Shown one piece after another: positions 40,842 through 49,460 of a stretch of DNA of 53,727 nucleotides (its first letter is position 1; the number at the start of each line of letters is the position of its first letter). The position numbers and the translations under genes were made by a program. The notes below the pieces were generated by a model that searched no databases, was not told the origin of the DNA, and saw only the letters and a program-made list of their open reading frames with translations. This DNA is from a virus. The stretch lies in IMG/VR virus record IMGVR_UViG_3300030060_003273, positions 1 through 53,727 of that record; one strand, written 5' to 3'.

Positions 40842-43800
40842 TTAAGACGTTTGTATCACAGCAGAATCTTTGTCCACATGTAAATGGGCCATTTCTTCTT
40901 CAGTATCTAATTCTAAATCAATAGACTGCGGCTTATCACCCGTCTTAGGTTGGTATTCTTCTAACTCCTCGTTTGGTCTTGGGCGACCATCATAGTCAGG
41001 AAGTGTGCTTTGGTCCCTAGTTCTAGTAGGACCTGTAGGGGATTGAACTGGGGTAGCCATATCAATTCCTAGACCTTTAGCACCTGTAAATGCATGACCT
41101 ACACTACCTATTGATTTTTCAATAGCCTTAAGTGCTCTAACTGTGGTATCCCAATAGTTTGAATCTTTTACCTTTTTAGGTTTAATAAGAGGTTTACCAT
41201 CACCTTTGCTTTGATGCACCTCTGCTTTTTCTTCATCTTCTCTAATATCTAAATTACCTTTTAACATAATGCCCGCAATAGGTGACCAAAACGGTCTTTG
41301 TGATTCAGCCATTCTAATTAACAAACTACTTTTTGATTTAGGAGAATGTACAAACCAATTTTCACCACTATTAGTTGCCTTGTAAATTACTTCACCTTGT
41401 TGAAACTCTACCATAATATGTCTATCAGACCTTTTAATTTGATGGGGCCATTGTTCAGGAATTGATTTTGTAAAAGCAGCCAGTGTTTCTCTACTAGCCA
41501 AAGGCTCTCCCTCTGCTTCGCTTTCAATATTACCAGCGTGTATAGTATATATATCAGATTCATTTTGTGTAAATGAAGTAACACTATCCATTGTAACTTT
41601 TACAGAATCTCCTACATTAAATTCTTTATCACTGTGAAATACAGTTCCTACATCCATGTAAGTTTCTCCATCTACTTCTTTAGCCCTATCTCCAATTTCA
41701 TCTCCATCTATAACTGGACCCATGCCTAATCTGTAAGTGTATTCTCCATCTCCTTTTTTATCTAATACTATTAAGTTAATGTCTTTACCGGGTTTGAGAA
41801 GTACCCATTTAGGATGTCGCTTTTCTCCTAGCATGTAAGTTGACTTGGCATCACGAAGTAGAATACGCTCTCCTTCTTTTTCTAAATCTTTGATTGTGTG
41901 TGACAAACCAGCATCATCTGTAAATCGTGTATTATAAGCCCCCGGTAACAATACATTTTCATGACTTTCCATACCACCTCTTAATATTCTAAGACGGTCT
42001 TGTGAAGGCTCATCGTGTACATCTTTATCATCAAATTCAATTATATCGAATACATGACATTCTTTACCTACCATAACTACATCAATAAAGAAATCTTTGT
42101 CAGTGGTTTTCTTAATAGATTTTACTAAATCATCATTTAATTCAGCAGACTTACCACTTACTCCTTCCCAAGCCTTAACTGTATCTCCATTTCTACGAAT
42201 AAAATATCTTTCACCTTCAGGCATAACACTTGCAACCCAATCCCCACTAAACCCTTTTAATTGTTCTATATCATCTAACTCAAAAATACGATGCATTGGT
42301 TGTAAAGGTGGGGGCTGCTCTGCATTAAACTTCAATAATAAATCTGAATTGGTCAAAGATGCAAGTGAATGTTTACCTTTGACCATGTGTTCCCAACCTC
42401 TGTCTTTTGGACTGGTGCCGTGCAAACTATGTAAACGCTGAGATGCTGGTACTTCGTCCATTGGTATAGCCCCCTGTCTGTTATGGGGGCCGAATTGACT
42501 TATGAACTGATTGATGTAGTTATCATTAAGCCCCATACTTTTGAATATTTGTCTATAGAACTCTTTAGGTAAACTAAGTAATTTTGATTCATAATCTCCT
42601 TCCTCAAAGTGCACATGCCCGTCTTTACCCATAACAGGTCTAAGATTAGGTCTACGTAAATGACCATGGTCTAATCTTAATGCTGGGGAATTCAAAATAC
42701 TACTTAGAGCATGACCATGAGGTGTACCTGCATCTCCTATCGGCACAGGTCCTTCACTAGTAATGTCATCACGCTTAAGTTCTCTATTATCAGAGTCACC
42801 TATTAAAATAGAATCTAATTTTTGATGAGTATTCCATCTATCCGCATCTGTGCTTGCTGCAGCAGTGTATTCATCACTTCCTCCGCTTCTCCTCATAGGT
42901 TCGTTACTCATGTGGTTTTCTGAATGTCTATGTGGGGCCATAACATGATGTACACCTACCCCTCTTAGAGCATCATCTTGACCTTCCATTATACGCCTTA
43001 AGGCTTCAACCATCCTACTAGGTTTAGATAATCTTGCTCTATCATCAGGGTCTCCTCTATATTTTGATTTACCTCTACTAACACCTTTTGAACTATGAGC
43101 ATCATAAAAATCATGCGCTGTGTCAATTGCATCAGGTATTACTTCTGAAGATTGGTTAGGAAAAATAGATGATGGAGGGTGCTTACCTATCATATCAGCG
43201 ATTTTCATAACAGAGAATTCTTTATCATAATCACCACCACTTAATCTTTCAATCTTATCAAATACATCATGTGCTAACCTTTGGTGAAAAGGGTCTTCAC
43301 TGTCAAGTCCTAGTAAATTGTAAATGTTTTCATAATTCTCTCCAGCAGTACCCATGCTTAGTTTACTTTCACTACCATGAACTAAGTTAGCCAAATTACC
43401 ATGATGGGCTTGTCCAACAATTGGCCTTGTGTCAGGTCTTTTTGCTAAACCATGTGATGTTTCGTTATGTATAATATTAGAATTACTATTACCATAAGTG
43501 GTAGCGGCTGATGCTATAGCCTGTATATTAGCAACTGTTGTGTTAAAATCACCGGGTACAATAGGGCTTTTACCTTGCTTTATAGCCTCGTGTATTAGTT
43601 TACCAGTTAATCTCGCAGTGGCTTGTAAATCAGATATTCGCTTCATATCAGTAGAATCATGCCCTTGAGTTTTCAAATCCATAAAGTCAGAGGCAGGTAC
43701 CCCTTCATCTTCCCTGCTAAGTTGTTTTTCCGCCTCTATAATTTTTTGATACATATCTCTGTATTTAGGAGAATCTTCACCATAGCGCTCACCAATACGT

Positions 43801-46529
43801 GCTAATGTACCTACTAAATTGTCAAGTACATCTTCCGCTTCAGTTGCAGTACCCTCACCTTCTCTTTGACCACTTAGGAATTTTCCAGATGCCTCTTTCT
43901 TTCTCTTACCCATCAGTTCGTATAAAGAATTAAGTGTGGGTACAGGTAATTTTTCTTCTGGGATAGTTTCTAAATCATTATGACCTGTCCATAAATGGTC
44001 TTGTGGGTCTAATGGGTCTGAAAGCACACCCATCTGCGCAGCAATAGATGCACTATGATTTGCAGGTACTGTTAATGGATTACCTGCTTCAAAAGGAGTT
44101 GACTGCCTAGTAAATGGGTTTCTATAATGGTCATAACTTCTTTTAGTACCAGTACCTGTGCCTCTAGCAGTTTCACCTTCATATTGACTTTCTTTTAAAG
44201 CCTTCATAGATGGGGTCCTTAATCTCTTTTCAGCCGGAGTTCTTGCCATGTAATGCTTTCTATAATCCTTATAAGTTGAATTTACAGTAGGTCCATCTAG
44301 ACTTGCTCCTCCTGTAGCAATATCTCCTTTAGCCCCTGCTACCCCTGTCTCAATCCTAGTGTTATTTTGACTCAACGCTTGGGTCGGAAAAGTATCTAAC
44401 AACTTTGCTTTCTCTCCCACTTCTGAAAATTTTACTTCACCTGTTAAAGAGTCTTTAATACGCTTTCTTTTAGGGTAGCGTGCTCTTTCTAAAGATAGAT
44501 TACTGAAAGGCCCAAACAAACCACCTGTCGTTATGTCAGGGTTATAAACATCATCCATTCTCCCATATGGGTCATCTAGTGGTATATGGGGCCTTATTGC
44601 ACCTGATACAAATTGAGGCATTGGCTCTGTCATCCCCGACACACGTTTTGTACCATACTGACTTAGAAACTGCTCATCCGTTATAGAAGAAAAATCTTTG
44701 CCAAGGTCATGGGTTTTCATACCATATAATGAATGCGAATAACTACCTTCTTTTTTATGAGCAGTCATATCATGTAATATATCCATTAATGCATCATGAT
44801 GTCTACCCATACCTCCTAGATGCCGATAAGGTTGTCTCCAATGAGTAGCCAAAGTTGTATTATCATCTGCATGTTCATGGCTGTCAGGGTCTACCCAACC
44901 TGCTCTATGATACGCTATTGAATTTCTTGCCTTTCTACCAGCATACATACTGGATGCTTTATCTTCAAGTGATTTTATAGTGTTATTGAAATATTCCATC
45001 AACTCTGGTTTATCTACATATTGCTCTAAGGCTTCGCCAAGTTCTTCAGGGCTTAATTTATTGGTTTCATCTACTTTATCAGGTGCATTTAAAGGATGTA
45101 ATACATTTTTTAATGAATTAGGGTCCCAGTCTAAACCGTAAAAAGGGTGCTCACCTTCTCTATAAAATACACCAGTTTCAGGGTCAATTCCCGCTAAAGC
45201 ACGAATGGTTGAAATTGATAAATGGTCGTCATCTTTTGGTTTTGCTACAAATTCTTTATCTTTAACGTGCCAATTAGGTAAAAATTTTAAATTACTATTT
45301 GTTAAATCATTGAACTGCTCTAGTAATTTATCATACATAGAGTCATCACTCCTTCTTAATAAACTATTTATCAACATAGGATTTAAACTACCAGTGCTTA
45401 ATGGTATTTTTTGATGTTCTATATTTTCACCTGTAACATCGGGGTCTCTTCCCCACCAATCGTATAAGCCACCAAACCGTTGGTAATTATTACGCTTCAA
45501 TCTACCCATTCTTAAATTACCTAAACTGGTTGTAACAACCCTTCCTTCTTTTGTGTTTGAGTCTGTTCCATGCTCATATAAATGATTATAAATTTTAGTG
45601 CGGTCTTCGGGAGATTCTAACTCTAAGCCTAAATGGTAACAATTATGACCTAGCCCTGTCATATGACCGTTTTCATCTACTTCTTGAGATAGCCACCCAT
45701 CTATCAATTCTTGCATGTGCCTTGTTCTTAATTCCTTTTCTGTAGGCTCTTCGTCTGTTGGTACAGTTTGTAAATTATCCTTTTTCCAATTTTCGTAATG
45801 TTTATTGAACCTTTGAGCATTAGTATTGAAAGTTTTACCTAACATGTTATTATTAATTATCATATGTGGTTGATTAGTATCTTTGTCAACAGCATGTTGC
45901 TTTTCCCAAGCCATTTCTTTATCATGGTCATCCTCCGCTTTAGATTGACCTATTTTGTTACCATTCTCATTATAATTTTGATGATAATAAAAGTCAACAA
46001 GCCTTTCACACCAAGCAGGCATTAAACCAAACTCAGGGTGATGCTTTGTCGCAGATAATGGATGTAAATCTGTACTCAACGGATTATCAGATGGGTGGTT
46101 ATAATCACCATGTTGAGGTTGTGCTAAACGGGGACTCATGCCAGTTCTACCAGCGGTTTGCTCTGATTCAGGGAGTATTGTACGATTGTAAAAGGTACTA
46201 CCCTGTCCACTTTGATGTGCAGGCTGTACTATACTAAAAGCACCACCACCTTTGGATGCACCGGGTGACCATTCATCTAATTTGGGCATATCAGCACCTC
46301 CAAAAGCAATCTGTTCTGTTTCATCTTCAACTTGTTTTAGAACAGGTTTTAACATCTTCTGTAGAGTACTGTCAATACTCTCATTAGGTATATCTATACC
46401 ATGCCTTGAGAGATTAAGTAATGAGAAATAATATTCAGCGGCTGCATCAGCCTTTCCTATATTGTCTATTATAGACTTAAAAAATGTATTACGGTGGCGA
46501 TTATAGATATCTAAAGCAGATTCACGCAC
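40842..46529 (-). CDS. Large virion-cluster protein with degenerate ATP-dependent DNA ligase-like domain
   Basis: A 1895-residue protein, apparently starting at GTG 46529 with GGTGGT six bases upstream. Residues 1-1400 are polar, His/Asp/Lys-rich and without a recognised fold. Residues about 1415-1680 follow an ATP-dependent DNA ligase. At 1431-1441, WVASVMPEGER has the spacing of motif I (W.A..KxDGxR), but Met1436 and Glu1438 replace the nucleophile Lys and Asp. Then come FFIDVVMVGKECHVFDIIEF (motif III region, DGE lost), EGERILLRDAKSTYMLG (motif IV, 1552-1568), KWVLLKP (motif V, 1574-1580) and an OB-fold-like part with YMDVGTVFHSDKEF. Without the lysine it should not form an enzyme-AMP, so it is probably a nucleic-acid-binding or structural relic. 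Its gene lies between the portal and protease genes, suggesting a head-internal or injected protein. Confidence 0.82.
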   Translation of the reverse strand: MRESALDIYNRHRNTFFKSIIDNIGKADAAAEYYFSLLNLSRHGIDIPNESIDSTLQKMLKPVLKQVEDETEQIAFGGADMPKLDEWSPGASKGGGAFSIVQPAHQSGQGSTFYNRTILPESEQTAGRTGMSPRLAQPQHGDYNHPSDNPLSTDLHPLSATKHHPEFGLMPAWCERLVDFYYHQNYNENGNKIGQSKAEDDHDKEMAWEKQHAVDKDTNQPHMIINNNMLGKTFNTNAQRFNKHYENWKKDNLQTVPTDEEPTEKELRTRHMQELIDGWLSQEVDENGHMTGLGHNCYHLGLELESPEDRTKIYNHLYEHGTDSNTKEGRVVTTSLGNLRMGRLKRNNYQRFGGLYDWWGRDPDVTGENIEHQKIPLSTGSLNPMLINSLLRRSDDSMYDKLLEQFNDLTNSNLKFLPNWHVKDKEFVAKPKDDDHLSISTIRALAGIDPETGVFYREGEHPFYGLDWDPNSLKNVLHPLNAPDKVDETNKLSPEELGEALEQYVDKPELMEYFNNTIKSLEDKASSMYAGRKARNSIAYHRAGWVDPDSHEHADDNTTLATHWRQPYRHLGGMGRHHDALMDILHDMTAHKKEGSYSHSLYGMKTHDLGKDFSSITDEQFLSQYGTKRVSGMTEPMPQFVSGAIRPHIPLDDPYGRMDDVYNPDITTGGLFGPFSNLSLERARYPKRKRIKDSLTGEVKFSEVGEKAKLLDTFPTQALSQNNTRIETGVAGAKGDIATGGASLDGPTVNSTYKDYRKHYMARTPAEKRLRTPSMKALKESQYEGETARGTGTGTKRSYDHYRNPFTRQSTPFEAGNPLTVPANHSASIAAQMGVLSDPLDPQDHLWTGHNDLETIPEEKLPVPTLNSLYELMGKRKKEASGKFLSGQREGEGTATEAEDVLDNLVGTLARIGERYGEDSPKYRDMYQKIIEAEKQLSREDEGVPASDFMDLKTQGHDSTDMKRISDLQATARLTGKLIHEAIKQGKSPIVPGDFNTTVANIQAIASAATTYGNSNSNIIHNETSHGLAKRPDTRPIVGQAHHGNLANLVHGSESKLSMGTAGENYENIYNLLGLDSEDPFHQRLAHDVFDKIERLSGGDYDKEFSVMKIADMIGKHPPSSIFPNQSSEVIPDAIDTAHDFYDAHSSKGVSRGKSKYRGDPDDRARLSKPSRMVEALRRIMEGQDDALRGVGVHHVMAPHRHSENHMSNEPMRRSGGSDEYTAAASTDADRWNTHQKLDSILIGDSDNRELKRDDITSEGPVPIGDAGTPHGHALSSILNSPALRLDHGHLRRPNLRPVMGKDGHVHFEEGDYESKLLSLPKEFYRQIFKSMGLNDNYINQFISQFGPHNRQGAIPMDEVPASQRLHSLHGTSPKDRGWEHMVKGKHSLASLTNSDLLLKFNAEQPPPLQPMHRIFELDDIEQLKGFSGDWVASVMPEGERYFIRRNGDTVKAWEGVSGKSAELNDDLVKSIKKTTDKDFFIDVVMVGKECHVFDIIEFDDKDVHDEPSQDRLRILRGGMESHENVLLPGAYNTRFTDDAGLSHTIKDLEKEGERILLRDAKSTYMLGEKRHPKWVLLKPGKDINLIVLDKKGDGEYTYRLGMGPVIDGDEIGDRAKEVDGETYMDVGTVFHSDKEFNVGDSVKVTMDSVTSFTQNESDIYTIHAGNIESEAEGEPLASRETLAAFTKSIPEQWPHQIKRSDRHIMVEFQQGEVIYKATNSGENWFVHSPKSKSSLLIRMAESQRPFWSPIAGIMLKGNLDIREDEEKAEVHQSKGDGKPLIKPKKVKDSNYWDTTVRALKAIEKSIGSVGHAFTGAKGLGIDMATPVQSPTGPTRTRDQSTLPDYDGRPRPNEELEEYQPKTGDKPQSIDLELDTEEEMAHLHVDKDSAVIQTS

Positions 46530-46542
46530 ACCAACACCACCA

Positions 46543-46974
46543 TCAAACGTGGCGGGATAATCGGTCTATAGATTTAGTAATGATATCTAATTGATTTTGC
46601 CTTCCATCTGTACCTAGTGTTTTAGTTAATGCAGGTGGTTGTTCATCACTACCAATCTCATGACTACCTAGTGTTGATTCATTTGTTGGATAGTGAGTAT
46701 TGTAAGCACCAAAGACATCTACATTTTCAGATGTAGCCCCTTTGTTAGCCACATCTTCAGATTCTATCAAAGAGTTATTAGTAGTATAGTGTGCACTTCT
46801 AATAGGGGTGTTTCCACCAGTTTCACTAGCAAACATAGAAGGTCCTACTTTAGAGCCCTCTGTTGTTTTATATTCAGGTTGTGAAGACCTTTTGGCTATT
46901 CTGTCTGCTACCTTTTTAGTTTCTTTTAAAATAGCATCAAATTTTTCGTCTCTTGGTTCAAATCTTGGTTTCAT
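46543..46974 (-). CDS. Small polar protein of the head gene cluster
   Basis: A 143-residue protein. The ATG at 46974 has AGGTGA seven bases upstream; the GTG at 46983 lies within that site. It begins with a basic helix (FEPRDEKFDAILKETKKVAD), continues with Ser/Thr/Asn-rich, probably disordered sequence, and ends in a short helix (LDIITKSIDRLSRHV). No family is recognised. It is one of three small genes between the portal and the 1895-residue protein, spaced by 1-14 bases. Confidence 0.62.
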   Translation of the reverse strand: MKPRFEPRDEKFDAILKETKKVADRIAKRSSQPEYKTTEGSKVGPSMFASETGGNTPIRSAHYTTNNSLIESEDVANKGATSENVDVFGAYNTHYPTNESTLGSHEIGSDEQPPALTKTLGTDGRQNQLDIITKSIDRLSRHV

Positions 46975-46975
46975 T

Positions 46976-47326
46976 TTATTCACCTATTCCTTTAGCACTT
47001 TCTGCAAGTGCATGTATATCTTCCCATTTCATATTATGAAATTCTTCATTAGTTGCTGGGATTGCTATGCCACTTTCATCAATGGCTTTTAAGATATTAT
47101 CTCCCCCTCCTCTAAATATGTCATCTCTTACATCTTCTGCTATTGGTGTACTCATTGGTACAAATCCCATTTTCTTTAACAAACCAGTAGGATTAGTCAT
47201 ATTTTGTTTAATTAATTGGTTTTCAATCTTTAGTGATTCAATTGTTGCGTCCATTGCTTCCATTTTATTAATTAAAACTTCAACTAACTTTTCTGCAGCA
47301 TTACCCTCTTCTAACTGCTCTGTCAT
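46976..47326 (-). CDS. Small coiled-coil protein sharing a C-terminal motif with the scaffold
   Basis: A 116-residue protein; ATG at 47326 after GGTGAT. Residues about 8-45 form a coiled coil (LVEVLINKMEAMDATIESLK), followed by a Pro-containing hinge (NPTGLLKKMGFVPMSTP). The C-terminal stretch IPATNEEFHNMKWEDIHALA closely resembles the last residues of the protease-scaffold protein (IPTSEEMANMDWNDVHRLA). Because the end of a scaffold often binds the capsid protein, this could be an accessory scaffold or a portal-associated assembly factor. That role is inference; the shared motif is plain in the sequences. Confidence 0.66.
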   Translation of the reverse strand: MTEQLEEGNAAEKLVEVLINKMEAMDATIESLKIENQLIKQNMTNPTGLLKKMGFVPMSTPIAEDVRDDIFRGGGDNILKAIDESGIAIPATNEEFHNMKWEDIHALAESAKGIGE

Positions 47327-47334
47327 TAAATCAC

Positions 47335-47715
47335 CTATTGTAGTGTCCTGTTACTTTGCGGTCTCATAATACTACCTATACGGTTAGTACGAATAGTTCC
47401 GGGTAACACATCATTAGAGTGTTTGTGCACTTTTTCTACTTGACTAAACTTACTTACAGGGAATCCACCTGCAAATATATCATTAACACCTTTTGTACTT
47501 TCTTGTTTATTAATCATACTTTCAATATCAGTTGATAAATAGTCTGCATATTTCATAATTTCATTGATGTGGTTTCTAGCAGAACTGGAATCACTTTGTT
47601 CTATTGCTTTGTAAAATTCATCCACATGAACTTTCATTTTCCGAGCCATCGGGTCTAACTTTAACAAATCGGCCATGCTCCACCCAACACCTCTAATATA
47701 TTGAACCTTTCTCAT
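47335..47715 (-). CDS. Small helical protein after the portal gene
   Basis: A 126-residue protein; its ATG at 47715 overlaps the portal TGA in an ATGA junction, with GGGGAG just before. Residues 12-80 are predicted helical (SMADLLKLDPMARKMKVHVD, IEQSDSSSARNHINEIMKYA). The C-terminal 45 residues are basic and polar (GTIRTNRIGSIMRPQSNRT). I recognise no family. Translational coupling to the portal suggests a portal-associated or head-assembly role. Confidence 0.62.
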   Translation of the reverse strand: MRKVQYIRGVGWSMADLLKLDPMARKMKVHVDEFYKAIEQSDSSSARNHINEIMKYADYLSTDIESMINKQESTKGVNDIFAGGFPVSKFSQVEKVHKHSNDVLPGTIRTNRIGSIMRPQSNRTLQ

Positions 47716-49460
47716 GCTCCCCTGTATCTACCTGCGTTCTGAACCGCATTAGATGTCTGTTCCATTAACCCCGGTGTAGGGCCTCTTTGCTGCACAGAAG
47801 ACACTGGAGAGCCTGAGCCTGCTGTTGTTCTATTTTGGGGACTTGCTGGACCACGGTTTCTCATTCCCACACCTTGCCCACCGGGGTTTTGTAGACCCGC
47901 TTGAGCCTGTGCTCCCATAGCACCTGCTAATTGTGGTGGGATATTACGACCCGGTAAAGCACCGGGTTGACCCATGCCACCGCCCATCATCATACCGCCC
48001 ATACCTCCACCCATTCCGGGTTGTTGCATTTGCTGACCCGGTGGTGGTTGTTGGTAAACGAATCTAATATCTCTAGTACCTTCTTCTAACAATTCTGCAT
48101 GATATCCTAACATAGCCATACGCTGAGCAATATTAACTTCCATTTCATCTCTACGTAGTCTTGTAATTTCATCTTCTTCTTCTGATGGGTATAATGTAAT
48201 TTTCCAGTCAGATACATTCATTTCTTTCATTAATCTAGGAAATAAATTTTCAGTATATACTTTATGACCAAATTCTACTGCACGATTTGTAACTAATACT
48301 TGTAAACCTTCATTGTTCAGACCGCCAGATTTACCAGTGTCCATCATAAATACATTTGACACTCCATAAAATGATGCTATGCGTTGCCTCATTTCATCTC
48401 TTGTAGCAGTATATTGCATTTCTTCCATAGTGTCCATAAACTTAACCCAGTTAACTCCACCACGACCTGTAGTAGATTCTATACCAATTTTAGGAATATA
48501 ATGTGGGTCTCTTTCAAGTTTCTCATCAACACCTTTCCAGAAAGATTTCATAGATTCTAAGTTATCTGTTGTAATTGAAATTAAACCTCTAGGCATTCTA
48601 CGTTTAGAATACATAGTATACATGTAATTATCCATAGCAGTCAGAGTCATTGCTTGTCTCCATAATGTAGAGACAGGAGAGCGACCATACAATTTACTAG
48701 GATTATATTTAGACACATGCAATACTTCTCCATCTAAATAATATTGAGTTTTTCCAGAGCCTGCTGTATTTACATAATGTACATCTTCTAGTTTGTGACC
48801 ACAGATGTTACATTCTTTTTCTTGTTCATGATACCCTCTAACTTCATCTCGGTGTATAGGGCAAACTCTAAATCTTCCCCCACGAACTCCTCTTTTATCA
48901 GCGACTATTCTCATAAAGATAGGGTCACCACGCATAACCTCTTTTACTCTATAAAATACAGGTTCATTACTTTCTTCATCAATATAATATTCTTTGATTA
49001 AAATCATAAAAGCATCATCTGTAATATTTAAATCATATTCTATTTCTCTTAAAACATCTAAAAATGATTGGTCCATTGAGTTTCTTTCTTCTAAAAACCA
49101 TCTTGGATAAATTAACTCACCAGCATCAGGGGTCTTTAAATCAGAACTTGGACACTCTTTACAAACTTCTACATCATGTTGATACTCTGCGTCACAGTCT
49201 ACACATTTTTTATGAAAAGCCTTTTCCCAATAATAACCACGTCTAAATATTTCTTGTTGTAAAGTAGTAAGTACAGTTCTAAGAATTAAACACTCATTAG
49301 ATACAGCGTACAATGCAGGTAAAGTAACACCCTGTACTAACACTGGTTCTTGTATACCAGTGGTCCAAAGTGGCATTGTAGGAGCAGGTGTTGGTCTACG
49401 TTTGAATGGTGATGCTAATGCTGATAAAAACTTACCAACTCTTGATTTTTCTTCTGCCAT
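47712..49460 (-). CDS. Portal protein with two zinc-binding clusters
   Basis: A 582-residue protein; ATG at 49460 with GGAGGG upstream. A GTG at 49478 would precede the site and is less likely. Typical portal features are LPALYAVSNECLILRTVLTT, YYLDGEVLHVSKYNPSKLYG, RSPVSTLWRQAMTLTAMDNY and RQRIASFYGVSNVFM...GGLNNEGLQV. The wing region carries four-residue clusters Cys86/Cys89/Cys100/Cys103 and Cys200/His203/Cys217/Cys220, which look like zinc sites. The last 115 residues are Gly/Gln/Pro/Met-rich and probably disordered. The portal forms the ring at the capsid vertex used for DNA packaging and exit. It normally follows the terminase; here a LAGLIDADG-type gene lies between. Confidence 0.85.
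   Translation of the reverse strand: MAEEKSRVGKFLSALASPFKRRPTPAPTMPLWTTGIQEPVLVQGVTLPALYAVSNECLILRTVLTTLQQEIFRRGYYWEKAFHKKCVDCDAEYQHDVEVCKECPSSDLKTPDAGELIYPRWFLEERNSMDQSFLDVLREIEYDLNITDDAFMILIKEYYIDEESNEPVFYRVKEVMRGDPIFMRIVADKRGVRGGRFRVCPIHRDEVRGYHEQEKECNICGHKLEDVHYVNTAGSGKTQYYLDGEVLHVSKYNPSKLYGRSPVSTLWRQAMTLTAMDNYMYTMYSKRRMPRGLISITTDNLESMKSFWKGVDEKLERDPHYIPKIGIESTTGRGGVNWVKFMDTMEEMQYTATRDEMRQRIASFYGVSNVFMMDTGKSGGLNNEGLQVLVTNRAVEFGHKVYTENLFPRLMKEMNVSDWKITLYPSEEEDEITRLRRDEMEVNIAQRMAMLGYHAELLEEGTRDIRFVYQQPPPGQQMQQPGMGGGMGGMMMGGGMGQPGALPGRNIPPQLAGAMGAQAQAGLQNPGGQGVGMRNRGPASPQNRTTAGSGSPVSSVQQRGPTPGLMEQTSNAVQNAGRYRGA

Noticed and set aside
40842-46529. An active DNA ligase
   Set aside because: The nucleophile lysine of motif I and the DGE of motif III are replaced, so adenylation is not expected.
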